Origin: Halorubrum laminariae
GTDB taxonomy: Archaea; Halobacteriota; Halobacteria; Halobacteriales; Haloferacaceae
Reading direction: 5' to 3'
Length of the DNA stretch: 64,000 nucleotides
Assembly (NCBI RefSeq): GCF_024494655.1
Contig: NZ_JANHDL010000014.1
Location: forward strand, 24,032 to 88,031
The stretch's first letter is position 1. Every line of letters begins with the position of its first letter. The notes under the pieces were generated by a model. The model had not been told where the DNA came from. It worked only from the letters and a program-made list of their open reading frames with translations, and ran no database searches. A program made the translations under genes and the position numbers. Shown one piece after another: positions 7,586-15,698 of the stretch.

Positions 7586-7753
7586 ATGACCCCCGATAAT
7601 CCAGAGACGGCTCGTGGCACCTGCTCGTTCTGCGGCGAGACAGTTACTGATCGACACGCGATAATCGAGTATGAAGCAGCTAGCGGTGAACCGGGCGTGT
7701 GGGCCGAATGCCCCGGCTGTGGCGAAATCGTCGATCCCATTAATGGTAAGTAA
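7586..7753 (+). CDS. 55-residue zinc-ribbon protein
   Basis: From ATG 7586 the product has two CxxC knuckles: GTCSFCGETV and ECPGCGEIVD, separated by HAIIEYEAASGEPGVWA. This is a complete small zinc ribbon of a kind common in haloarchaea as single-domain proteins. Its last codons overlap the next gene (ATG 7743), implying coupling. A second copy at 16752-16958 is disrupted by a small insertion. Confidence 0.7.
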   Translation: MTPDNPETARGTCSFCGETVTDRHAIIEYEAASGEPGVWAECPGCGEIVDPINGK

Positions 7754-7898
7754 ACAGTTCATCCAGCAGATCGTCAGACCTGAGCCGTCATCAACAACGC
7801 ACCACGAATGCCGTCACTGTGGATACAGCGTGGAGAAGGACATCGATGAATGTCCACAGTGTGGCTCTCGCGAGATTGCGGCCTACGATCTCGAGTAA
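7743..7898 (+). CDS. 51-residue zinc-ribbon protein (HCG..CPQCG type)
   Basis: ATG 7743 overlaps the preceding gene. The product has a short helical N-terminus (SKQFIQQIVRPEP) and then ECRHCGYSVEKDIDECPQCG, a rubredoxin-like zinc knuckle pair, ending EIAAYDLE. Paralogues occur at 16948-17103 (intact), 57825-57903 (3' remnant) and, more distantly, 59454-59609 on the minus strand. It lies 37 bp before the inverted repeat of the DUF6788 gene in each locus. Confidence 0.72.
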   Translation: MVSKQFIQQIVRPEPSSTTHHECRHCGYSVEKDIDECPQCGSREIAAYDLE

Positions 7899-7934
7899 TT
7901 GCTGAAGCGCTCACAGTTGGTAGAGACGGTTCAA

Positions 7935-7986
7935 TACCTTATGTATCATCGGGATGCTAATATAGCTCTAGTTGTTACATAAGGTA
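7935..7986 (+). promoter_or_regulatory. Inverted repeat C, copy 1, running into the DUF6788 start codon
   Basis: TACCTTATGTATCA (7935-7948) and TGTTACATAAGGTA (7973-7986) match at 13 of 14 paired positions. The right arm ends on the first base of the ATG at 7986. Four copies exist in the window, always at this gene's start. It looks like an autoregulatory operator or leader hairpin. Confidence 0.6.
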
Positions 7987-8332
7987 TGTGGCAGCCGTCA
8001 CCACCCACCTCGCTCCCGAAGTATCTCGCAGAGGGGCTCCCAAAACAGGATACCGAGACCTCCAAGAGGTACAGAACTACATCGAGGCGCTGATCGAGTA
8101 TCGCGACCAGTCAGTTGACGCCGACGAACTTCCCGAGACAGCCGAGCCTGTTGACGAGCCCGACAATTCGGAGAACGGAACGGTCGTCAAAGAGAAAGTC
8201 ACCTGTGGCGACGACAGCTGTAAGTGCGCCAGCGGAGATCGTCAGGATATGTACGGCCCGTATCTCTATCGCTATTATCGTGAGAATGGGACGATGAAAT
8301 CAGAGTACATCGAGAAGCCGGGAAGTGAGTAG
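7986..8332 (+). pseudogene. DUF6788 domain protein, frameshifted copy
   Basis: The natural start, aligned to the copy at 17192, is ATG 7986 (MWQPSPPTSLPKYLAEG...). One base is missing near 8059 (GAGACCTCC versus GAGACACTCC), so the N-terminus and the rest are in different frames. The C-terminal part is intact: VKEKVTCGDDSCKCASGD, then YGPYLYRYYRENG. This is the DUF6788 pattern, a Cys-rich knuckle followed by GPYxYxYYRENG. Such proteins are small and uncharacterised. A GTG at 7988 could still yield a product with an altered N-terminus. Confidence 0.65.
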
Positions 8333-8449
8333 TGGTGAGTCGGTCGACGTAACGAGGAAAATTAGACATGCTACGGTCGACGTCGACTAGCGAGCATCCC
8401 GGGGAGAGGTACGTTTTTTACCGTACGCCTACCTAGATAACGATATACG

Positions 8450-8551
8450 ATGAACTGGGACAGTGAGCGAGAGATGGCGAAGGATGTCGAGGAGAACGAG
8501 GAACTATACGAGGCGCTCGCAGACGACGACACCGACGACGACGAAGAGTAA
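8450..8551 (+). CDS. 33-residue acidic peptide
   Basis: ATG 8450 to TAA 8549-8551 gives a peptide ending in a run of Asp/Glu. It converges on the Fic-type gene, with the stops touching at 8551/8552. It may be a small antitoxin-like acidic protein, but the evidence is only its position and composition. Confidence 0.35.
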   Translation: MNWDSEREMAKDVEENEELYEALADDDTDDDEE

Positions 8552-9052
8552 TCAGCGATACTCTTCAGGAAGGACCTCGCCGAAGAACTGAAGCCAGACG
8601 CGATACAGCTCGTCCGTTTCATACAATCTGTCGAGATGGATCGGAGGTATCTCTCTTCGAACGTCGTGTGACTCAGCCCGTACCCGTTTGACCCGCTCCG
8701 TCGACCATTCTCCCGGTTCGATCCCGTTGTCACGGAGCAGCTTTCGCAATGTAACGATCGCAGTACGGTGGTTCGCATCCGGGAAGAAGTGTTTCCCTAC
8801 GAGCGCGTGTATCCAGAGCGCGCACTGTTCGGGAAGCGGTCGATCGGTTGGAAACTCTTCGAGAACCCGTTCGATATCTCCATTTCTCACTCGCCAGATC
8901 TCCCTTCTCTGCTCAAGGAACGACTCGTCGTGTGGATTATCGTAGTGATGACCATCCGCTCTCAGAAACTGCGTATTCCGGAATTTGAGGTTCTCCGGCT
9001 CGATCGACGAAAGATCCGTGATACGAGGGTCTGGATCCGTCGAGTCTACCAT
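8552..9052 (-). CDS. Fic/Doc-type protein
   Basis: The protein has 166 residues. The motif HFFPDANHRT (residues 88-97) fits the Fic consensus HxFx[DE][AG]N[GK]R except that His replaces Gly/Lys at position 95. It follows a helical stretch (CALWIHALVGK) as in Fic folds. Fic proteins transfer AMP or other phosphate groups to hydroxyl side chains, and Doc phosphorylates EF-Tu. A toxin-type role is plausible but not shown. A 37-codon ORF lies 31 bp upstream on the same strand and could be a partner. Confidence 0.72.
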   Translation of the reverse strand: MVDSTDPDPRITDLSSIEPENLKFRNTQFLRADGHHYDNPHDESFLEQRREIWRVRNGDIERVLEEFPTDRPLPEQCALWIHALVGKHFFPDANHRTAIVTLRKLLRDNGIEPGEWSTERVKRVRAESHDVRREIPPIHLDRLYETDELYRVWLQFFGEVLPEEYR

Positions 9053-9083
9053 TCGTTACACCCCCCAACTCACTCGATCTACA

Positions 9084-9197
9084 TTACTTGTGGGGAGTGA
9101 CGTGCGCATTCGACTCCTCTTCAGACCAGATCAAGATGGTCGTAGACTCGCTCATTCGTTTGGATCGTCGCGTGTCGCAGTCAGTTCTGTACGTCAT
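9084..9197 (-). CDS. 37-residue ORF upstream of the Fic-type gene
   Basis: ATG 9197 to TAA 9084. The product (it includes MSESTTILIWSEEESNAHV) has no recognisable family. Position immediately before a Fic-type gene on the same strand is the only support. Confidence 0.25.
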   Translation of the reverse strand: MTYRTDCDTRRSKRMSESTTILIWSEEESNAHVTPHK

Positions 9198-9292
9198 AGA
9201 ACGTGTTCCTCCCTGACGTTGAAGTTGAGAAGAATGACGTAGTCCACGTTTTTTGGCATACTCACTTCCGTAGCCGGAACAAAGCTGTTCGT

Positions 9293-9523
9293 ATGAGTAA
9301 CGACGTTCCAGATGAACAAACAGCGAGAGAACTCGCAAACACGTACGCTGACAGCGAGTGTGTCGGTCAACTTGGAGACATTACCGATATTGAAGAATAC
9401 GACACTGAATGGCTTGTCGAGTTCGAGACCCACACACTCTCTGACACCTACACACACCATGTTCAGATCACAAAATCCGTCGGGAACGTGCTTTCACACG
9501 ATAGGTCAAGCCGGTTCGACTGA
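9293..9523 (+). CDS. 76-residue hypothetical protein
   Basis: From ATG 9293. It is acidic, with a short helical N-terminus (EQTARELANTYADSE) and a beta-rich rest. No family is recognised. An alternative, longer reading from 9203 lacks support. Confidence 0.5.
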   Translation: MSNDVPDEQTARELANTYADSECVGQLGDITDIEEYDTEWLVEFETHTLSDTYTHHVQITKSVGNVLSHDRSSRFD

Positions 9524-9612
9524 TTTCGCCAAGACAGATAACAAGCCGTCCACTGCTCTACTTGTCGACCGGATGGGCGGTGTGGAGCGTGAGTTCGCCT
9601 ATCTGCCCGTGC

Positions 9613-9810
9613 TCATAGATTCCGTTCGGTCACCCACACCTCCACGTCCCCATTAGAAATAAACGCGATTCGACAGCCTCCGTCGAAATCTGTCTCCTCA
9701 AGAGGTGTCTCCCGGTCGACTGAGTCCTTGAATTCCACGAGGTAGTCGTCGAATAGTCCCGTGTTCTCAGTAGGTTCCTTGAGGATTCTCCCACAGAGGT
9801 AGGGATTCAT
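9613..9810 (-). CDS. 65-residue hypothetical protein
   Basis: It starts at ATG 9810, divergent from the gene at 9835. The composition is ordinary for haloarchaea: it has IAFISNGDVEVWVTE at the C-terminus, suggesting a small beta domain. The function is unknown. Confidence 0.5.
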   Translation of the reverse strand: MNPYLCGRILKEPTENTGLFDDYLVEFKDSVDRETPLEETDFDGGCRIAFISNGDVEVWVTERNL

Positions 9811-9834
9811 CTTTTTGCCCGTTAAGATCCGAAT

Positions 9835-10221
9835 ATGGAACTAACACCTGACCATCTCCAACCCGAGTATCTCGATCCCACTGCCCTCTTCGGGTCCGAT
9901 GATGCGACGCTCTGGCATATCGACACCACTCATCCGAGTGTTGTTGACGCCGAACACGTCACTGCCACGCTTGCTACGACCACGATCTGGTCGCTTGACG
10001 CGGATCGAACCTACGCCCTGCTCGTGCTCCGTGAGCGGTACACATGGAGCGACGAGGCGATCTCGGAACTGTTGCGCTACGTGGCCACTCAGCTACACGA
10101 TCCGGACGCAGACGTGACGGACACGTTCTCCGTCGAAGTGTTCACGGCCACGCCGTTCAGATCGCCGGCGGGACGGACCGTCTGGTATCGGGAAGACTAT
10201 ATCGACGACTCGTCGGTGTGA
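9835..10221 (+). CDS. 128-residue hypothetical protein
   Basis: The protein is acidic and compact, with alternating strand and helix (TTIWSLDADRTYALLVLRER, then SDEAISELLRYVATQLHD). No family is recognised. It is divergent from the 65-aa gene, with a 24-bp gap that must contain both starts, which suggests leaderless transcripts. Confidence 0.6.
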   Translation: MELTPDHLQPEYLDPTALFGSDDATLWHIDTTHPSVVDAEHVTATLATTTIWSLDADRTYALLVLRERYTWSDEAISELLRYVATQLHDPDADVTDTFSVEVFTATPFRSPAGRTVWYREDYIDDSSV

Positions 10222-10288
10222 GTTGGGTACAGAGAGTGATCTGAGGGCCAATCCGAGGAGTTACACGCTTAGCTAGGGAAAGGCAGGT

Positions 10289-10885
10289 ATGGACCACACG
10301 CGCGAAGCCTTCGCCGACACGCTCTCCTCGGGGAACACCGAGCGCGTGAATCGCGCGATCGACGAAATCGAGGATATCGAACTGGAGGAGCGAGCCGCCC
10401 TATTCGACGAGTGCTTCGAGATGTGTCGTGAGCTCTACGAGACCGAGGATGGGTACCAACGACAGTCTGTGATCCGGTTTGCGGCTGGCCTCTACCCTCG
10501 GCTGGCCTATCGAACGATCGGATCGGACCTCACAGACGAAGCGTTGCCGGGTGAGTGGACGCTTGATGAGATCGCAACGCACCGCGAACGACTGCGGGAT
10601 CTCTATCTCGACGCACTCCGCGACGATGACGGCCGTGTGCGACGAGCGGCGGCCAAAGCGATCAAAGAACTGGCTCTGACCGCCGAAATGCTTGATGCCG
10701 CCGACGAACTCCGGTCGATAATGGACGACCTAGAAGCGCTCGCTGAAGAGTGTGAGGCCTCGAAGCGAAAACACGTCGAGGAGGCCTACGAGAACGTAGC
10801 CTTTCACGCGGAAAAGCCGTTTTCCCTGCTTCCGGACGGGCTTCGGGACGTGCTCGAAAAGAAGGGACCTATCGATCAGGAGTAG
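10289..10885 (+). CDS. Helical-repeat (HEAT-like) hypothetical protein
   Basis: The protein has 198 residues and is almost all helical. The segment DALRDDDGRVRRAAAKAIKE is typical of HEAT repeats. Earlier helices (FDECFEMCRELYETEDGYQR, RFAAGLYPRLAYR) fit the same array. It probably mediates protein contacts. No partner can be deduced from the neighbours. Confidence 0.65.
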   Translation: MDHTREAFADTLSSGNTERVNRAIDEIEDIELEERAALFDECFEMCRELYETEDGYQRQSVIRFAAGLYPRLAYRTIGSDLTDEALPGEWTLDEIATHRERLRDLYLDALRDDDGRVRRAAAKAIKELALTAEMLDAADELRSIMDDLEALAEECEASKRKHVEEAYENVAFHAEKPFSLLPDGLRDVLEKKGPIDQE

Positions 10886-10960
10886 TCGATCTGGGTCTTT
10901 CAAATATGATTCGTATAGATGTTATTCGACAACTATCCTGGCCGCGTCTCTATAAATAAG

Positions 10961-11000
10961 CAAGGCGAGTGCCTCGAGGCTTGACCCCGAGGCGGTTCAC
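10961..11000 (+). ncRNA. Solo tnpB 3'-end (omegaRNA-scaffold-like) relic, copy 1
   Basis: CAAGGCGAGTGCCTCGAGGC, then TTGACCCCGAGGC and GGTTCAC. GCCTCG pairs with CGAGGC. The motif resembles the right-end hairpin of haloarchaeal IS200/IS605 tnpB elements, which is also the 3' scaffold of the guide RNA. No tnpB lies next to it. Four similar copies occur at 20779, 44994, 56490 and 57544. Confidence 0.45.
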
Positions 11001-11062
11001 TGGCTGCTCACTGATTGCTAGAGAGCAGAACATAACACTGGCTCGGTCTAACAGTTCCTAAC

Positions 11063-12856
11063 ATGAGTAGCAGGCGGTGGCCCACTCTGACGGAAGCAAC
11101 AATCAGAGAACTGGCCAGATCCAAATCTTACGAGCGGGGCCAATCATACTACGAACGGGGGGCTGTCAGTGATGTAGTTCGGCGCGGAGAGATCGTCCGG
11201 GCTGATGTCGAGGGGAGCCAGTACCAGCCGTATACGGTGACTATCGAATTCGACGACACTGGTATCGCCAGTACTGACTGTTCGTGTCCATACGACCATG
11301 GCGGTATCTGTAAACACCGCGTTGCGGTCCTCTTGACGTGTGGTCGAGACCCCGAGCGGGTTCGCGAACAACCCCCGATCTCGGAACTGATTGCCGACGC
11401 GGATCGAGAGACGCTACACAAATTGCTTGTCGATCTGGCCGAGGATCGCCCTGAGGTTGCTGACCGCATCGAAACTCGGCTCACCACTCCGGACGACGCA
11501 ACCACCGATACCCCAGTGTCAGTGAATCTCGAGTCGATACGACGGCAGGTGAACCACGCTCTCCCGAAACCCGGACAGAAAGGACACAACGACGCCTACG
11601 CCGAGGCAGAGCGAATGGCCGATGAACTGGATGGCCTGATCGAGGAGGCGCAGAAAGCGATCGAGGCCGGTGATGGTGAGACTGCCCTCGACGTGCTTAC
11701 AGCGATCACCGACGAACTCGTGAGTGGGAGATGGGCAAATCTTCTCCCCTACGACGTCCCTCGCGTGTTCGAGATGATCGATGATCTTAGTCAGGTGTTC
11801 ATCGAGGCGGTTCTGACCGCCGAGTTGACCGAATCAGAGCGCAACGAGTGGGAGGACCGTCTCACCGAGTGGGACACACAGTTCGACTACTATATGGGGG
11901 GAGAATCGACATTTCTCGCTGCAGCGGACGCAGCGACCCAAAGCTGGGATGATCCTCGAGTCCAGCAGGCGATGGCAGGTGAACTCGACGAGGGAGCCTT
12001 CTGGGAAGACGACGATGCGTGGTACGGCGACAATATCGTCACTGCGCGTCTGTCACTTCTTGAACGAGACGGCCGAACCGAGGAGTACCTCAATCTCGCA
12101 GCGGCGGCAAACCAATCGGAAGCGTATGCGAGAATGTTAGTACAGGAAGACCGAATCGAGGAGGCAGTCGACTACGCTATTGAGCGGTTCTCGACACCAG
12201 ACACAGCACTCGAACTGGCCAAGACGCTCCGCGCCCACGACGAGACACAGGCGGCACTACAAGTAGCTGAACACGGCTTGATACTTGATGGCTATCGAAA
12301 GGAGTCACTGGCAGCGTGGCTACGCGATCGGGCTGCCAGTGCAGGAGATCGTGAACTCGCAGTTGAGGCGGCGATCACTGCGTTCGAGGTGAGTCCGTCA
12401 ATGAGGACGTTTGAGGCTGTCGAAGAGCTCACTGATGATGACTGGAACGCGATCAAAGCGGACCTATTGGAGACCCTCCGCACGGAGCGGCCGGGCGGCA
12501 GCAGTGCTGCCCAAGTCGTGGAGGTGTTTCTCGCCGAAGGTGAGTACGATGACGCGATCGACCTGGCGGAGCGAACGGAACGGACCAGCGTGATTGAACC
12601 CGTCGTTGAGGCCGTCATCGAGGAGCGTCCGCAGTGGGTAATGAGGATCTGTAAATCCCAGGCGGAACCGATCATCGAACAGGGCCAGTACGACAGCTAC
12701 CAGACGGCTGTTCGTTGGCTCAGACATGCTGGTGAAGCGTCGCGGACAGCTGATGAACTCGATGAGTGGCGTGAGTACGTCGAGACGATTCGGGATGATC
12801 ACTACCAGAAGTACAAGCTCCGACCGATGTTGGACGATTTACTTGAGGAGTTCTGA
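11063..12856 (+). CDS. SWIM zinc-finger protein with TPR-like helical body
   Basis: The protein has 597 residues. A SWIM finger lies at residues 73-85: DCSCPYDHGGICKH (C73, C75, C83, H85). It follows a typical N-terminal lead-in (RSKSYERGQSYYERGAV). The remaining ~500 residues are helical pairs like TPR/solenoid repeats (ETALDVLTAITDEL, AALQVAEHGL, DDAIDLAERTERT). This architecture is known in bacterial and archaeal SWIM proteins of unknown role, probably nucleic-acid binding plus scaffolding. The gene is 18 bp upstream of, and likely co-transcribed with, the next gene. Confidence 0.82.
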   Translation: MSSRRWPTLTEATIRELARSKSYERGQSYYERGAVSDVVRRGEIVRADVEGSQYQPYTVTIEFDDTGIASTDCSCPYDHGGICKHRVAVLLTCGRDPERVREQPPISELIADADRETLHKLLVDLAEDRPEVADRIETRLTTPDDATTDTPVSVNLESIRRQVNHALPKPGQKGHNDAYAEAERMADELDGLIEEAQKAIEAGDGETALDVLTAITDELVSGRWANLLPYDVPRVFEMIDDLSQVFIEAVLTAELTESERNEWEDRLTEWDTQFDYYMGGESTFLAAADAATQSWDDPRVQQAMAGELDEGAFWEDDDAWYGDNIVTARLSLLERDGRTEEYLNLAAAANQSEAYARMLVQEDRIEEAVDYAIERFSTPDTALELAKTLRAHDETQAALQVAEHGLILDGYRKESLAAWLRDRAASAGDRELAVEAAITAFEVSPSMRTFEAVEELTDDDWNAIKADLLETLRTERPGGSSAAQVVEVFLAEGEYDDAIDLAERTERTSVIEPVVEAVIEERPQWVMRICKSQAEPIIEQGQYDSYQTAVRWLRHAGEASRTADELDEWREYVETIRDDHYQKYKLRPMLDDLLEEF

Positions 12857-12881
12857 AGTACAGGGTGTCCGTTGTACCGGT

Positions 12882-13634
12882 ATGGTCACAGTCAAATATG
12901 CGTCAGAACTCGATCCGTTGCTGGAGTTGTCGTTGCCTTCGGACTGGCTCGTCGCTGTTATTTTGGAGCCGGGCCAGGCACCGGCGGACTCGGACCGTCC
13001 TGAAGATCGCTTGCTTGGACAACTGCTCTCAAGCGGTAACGATCAGCAAATCGTCGCATCACGGGTGACATTTCTGTACTGCCGGGGATTTGAACCCGAT
13101 CCTGAGACGCCGATACGAGACAATCAAATTTCGGTCAGATATGACTCCGAGAACGCGCAGTACGAACTCTCATCAGTACTCGCCGAGACGACTGTATCGA
13201 CAGCTGACGGAGTGATAGAGTGGGTAGACGAGCAGTTCCCCGCGGTCGAAACCTTCGTAAATACATATCTGACCCTGATAGAGTTGGCTGATGATATTCA
13301 CGGACTCGGACAAACTGGTATTCGTGGGCTCATCGAAACCTTCGAGACACTCGATACGATTCGGGCGACCGACCTCGATTCACTGGTAGATGTTCCATAT
13401 ATTGACGAAGAGAACGCAACAGCACTACAGACTGCCCTCGAAGAGACCAACAATATTGACCTGTCCCAACCGACACCACTCGAACAGGAGTTACGAACCG
13501 TCGATGGACCACTAATCCTCGATCCTCAGCGTGGACCGGTCTCGGGAGAATTGGTCCCGAGTGATTCATCCAACCCAAAATACCGCCCAGATACATTCAG
13601 TGCTACTGAACCGGATGACCGAGAGCTGCGCTGA
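12882..13634 (+). CDS. Hypothetical protein with HhH-like segment
   Basis: The protein has 250 residues from ATG 12882; longer in-frame openings overlap the SWIM gene. The first half is beta-rich (LVAVILEPGQAPADS). Residues ~145-190 look like a helix-hairpin-helix DNA-binding unit (GIRGLIETFETLDTIRATDL, DSLVDVPYIDEENATALQTA). The C-terminus is Pro/Asp-rich. No family is assigned. It may act with the upstream SWIM protein. Confidence 0.6.
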   Translation: MVTVKYASELDPLLELSLPSDWLVAVILEPGQAPADSDRPEDRLLGQLLSSGNDQQIVASRVTFLYCRGFEPDPETPIRDNQISVRYDSENAQYELSSVLAETTVSTADGVIEWVDEQFPAVETFVNTYLTLIELADDIHGLGQTGIRGLIETFETLDTIRATDLDSLVDVPYIDEENATALQTALEETNNIDLSQPTPLEQELRTVDGPLILDPQRGPVSGELVPSDSSNPKYRPDTFSATEPDDRELR

Positions 13635-13694
13635 GCCGATTGTGAGACGGTATCAGAGCGTAATATTTGTGCCACAGAACGACAATAACAGCGT

Positions 13695-14054
13695 ATGACC
13701 GATACGTATACTCTCAGCATTCGAGTCGATTCCTCCGAGTTCGCTGGTGAATTCTACCTCCTTGGAGAAGGCTACAACACAGGTGAGGAGGTACTCAAGC
13801 ATGTCGCAACAGACCACATCTTGGCGATGAAGCACCGCCCACACGTCGCTGAATACCTCCTTGAGACGCTCAGTGGCGGTGAGAACGTGAGTGAGTCGAA
13901 GTACAACCAGGCAGACCCAGATATTTCGTGTGGACTCCACTTCGATGTCGATCATCAAGGGTTTCGGTTCTGGGTTGACGACTACGGCGTCGAGATTGGG
14001 AGTCAACCGACCAAGAGCGAACTTCGATCAATCGCCGAAGACCTGCCATCGTAG
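13695..14054 (+). CDS. 119-residue hypothetical protein
   Basis: A TATA-like stretch (TAATATTT) lies about 30 bp before ATG 13695, consistent with a leaderless start. The product is acidic and alpha/beta. No recognised family. Confidence 0.6.
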   Translation: MTDTYTLSIRVDSSEFAGEFYLLGEGYNTGEEVLKHVATDHILAMKHRPHVAEYLLETLSGGENVSESKYNQADPDISCGLHFDVDHQGFRFWVDDYGVEIGSQPTKSELRSIAEDLPS

Positions 14055-14203
14055 GAACGCTTGTCGCTCTGGCTCCTGATGACGATAGACCGACAGACAG
14101 GGCGTTCTTGTTCGACCTTGACTACAGACGGCCTCAAATCGCACTATTGCTAGCTGTATGTCATTTCTATCGGACGAACCCGAGAAATCGATTTACAACC
14201 GTC

Positions 14204-15283
14204 TCATAGGTCTCTGTCCAACGATTCGCCACCCTGCTCTATAAGCTCCGAAAGCGGGCTCGTTTCGAGGTCTTGGAGCGTCCAGTCAGTAGGAAGGCTA
14301 TCTGCAACACCGGTCTCATCTGCTAGCTCTCGAATCCGCTGTTTCACGTCCGGATCGATATCGATGACGCGAACAAGATCATCGTCTCCATCCCAGTAGG
14401 GCGGGGCGTGCGGGCCGAACAGTTCCTCCGTTTCGAGGTCAGCCACGACCTGAAAGTAGAACTCCGTGAGGTCGGTCTCTATCCCGAGCGTGTTGCGTGT
14501 TCCCGTGGCAACGTCCTCGTCGGTGACGATAGTTTCGAAGATGTCGAGAGCGGCGTGCTGGTCCACGTAGAAGGCGGTGTTGAGCGTGATCTTGACGAAC
14601 TTTGGTTCATCCTCGGCGAGAGCGAACAGGTGGTCAGCGACGGAGTGATCGGGATGACCGATACCCCAGCCGTAAGTGTACGACTCCTCGTAGGCAACGT
14701 GGGACTCATCGACGTACTCGGGGATTCTACCGAGAAACGCCAGTGCGTCAGCCGGAATTGCGTCCACGCTATCGCCCTGGCGGGTACGGATTATCGACCG
14801 GCCAATCGCGTTGGTGATGACATGGCCAACCTCAGAGAACTCGTCTTGTTCGCGTGGGTCGTAGGCGGTGGCGAACTCGACGAGTACGTCCCAGCCGTCA
14901 GTCTCTGCGGCGGTGGCAAGCCCATCAGCGAAGGGTTCGTAGTAGGCAAATCGCAGGTCATGGAGAAGGTCTTCGCCGTCCCGTGCGTCACCTCGAGCCA
15001 CTTTCGTCAGCATCCGTTCGTATTCCGCCATTGCACGGTAGAGAGTCGGGACATCACCCTCGCGGGCGTCATTGTAGAGTTCCGGGAGGTCACCGACCGC
15101 CGCTGGGTAGTCACGTTCGAGTTCTTGCCGGTCCAGACCGGAATCACCGAATGTAGCTTTTTCCGAGGAATCGTTTTCAGGAGGGACTACTTCATCAACG
15201 GGCTGGTCAGTGGAACAGTCATGGAGCCTAAGACGCGAGAGTGTGTCGAAGGATGTCCCGCAGTCCTCGCACTCGTAACTCAT
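14204..15283 (-). CDS. C2H2 zinc-finger hypothetical protein
   Basis: The protein has 359 residues. The first 25 residues contain YECEDCGTSF and LRLHDC, a degenerate C2H2 finger frequent in haloarchaeal proteins. The rest is helical, with acidic stretches (SYTYGWGIGHPDHSVADHLF, FVKITLNTAFYVDQHAALDI). The body is not recognised. It ends just before an intergenic gap. Confidence 0.65.
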   Translation of the reverse strand: MSYECEDCGTSFDTLSRLRLHDCSTDQPVDEVVPPENDSSEKATFGDSGLDRQELERDYPAAVGDLPELYNDAREGDVPTLYRAMAEYERMLTKVARGDARDGEDLLHDLRFAYYEPFADGLATAAETDGWDVLVEFATAYDPREQDEFSEVGHVITNAIGRSIIRTRQGDSVDAIPADALAFLGRIPEYVDESHVAYEESYTYGWGIGHPDHSVADHLFALAEDEPKFVKITLNTAFYVDQHAALDIFETIVTDEDVATGTRNTLGIETDLTEFYFQVVADLETEELFGPHAPPYWDGDDDLVRVIDIDPDVKQRIRELADETGVADSLPTDWTLQDLETSPLSELIEQGGESLDRDL

Positions 15284-15344
15284 TGGCGAAGGTACAGTGA
15301 CCCCGAAAGTAAGGCTTTCTGAGTCAGGGGCGCGCCTCTACCGT

Positions 15345-15698
15345 TCATCGGCGGTCGAGCCAGTAGTGCCAGTCGGCGATGGCCTGTTCGGAGTCACTGC
15401 TGGCATCCATAGGTTCCAATTGTTCGAGGGGTACGCCGAGTTCGCGATCCATCCACTCGACGGTCACGAACTGCTGGCGAAGAGATGGCTCCGATGATGG
15501 TTTGCCGACCACACGAACCGTCTCCCCTAACTCCAGCGGTGAGACCTCCTGCTTTTCGATACAGCGTGCCTCGAAGGGGAAGTCCATCGTCTCCTCCAAA
15601 TAGATGTGCCACCCCATCGCTTGTTCATCTTGAGTGTAGGCATCGACGATAATCCGCATCTTAATGCGCTCTTCTCGCTCTTCGTCGCGCTCGGTCAT
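15345..15698 (-). CDS. CcbP-like calcium-binding-type protein
   Basis: The protein has 117 residues. The pattern MGWHIYLEETMDFPFEARC, SPLELGETVRVVG, FVTVEWMDRELGVPLEQLEP and AIADWHYW matches the family of small proteins related to cyanobacterial calcium-binding CcbP. Its start overlaps the stop of the upstream gene by 4 nt (TCAT/ATGA at 15695-15698), so the two form a coupled pair. Calcium binding here is by family only. Confidence 0.68.
   Translation of the reverse strand: MTERDEEREERIKMRIIVDAYTQDEQAMGWHIYLEETMDFPFEARCIEKQEVSPLELGETVRVVGKPSSEPSLRQQFVTVEWMDRELGVPLEQLEPMDASSDSEQAIADWHYWLDRR

Noticed and set aside
14408..15322. 304-codon plus-strand frame opposite the C2H2 protein gene
   Set aside because: Shadow frame; the minus-strand protein has a zinc-finger start and normal acidic composition.
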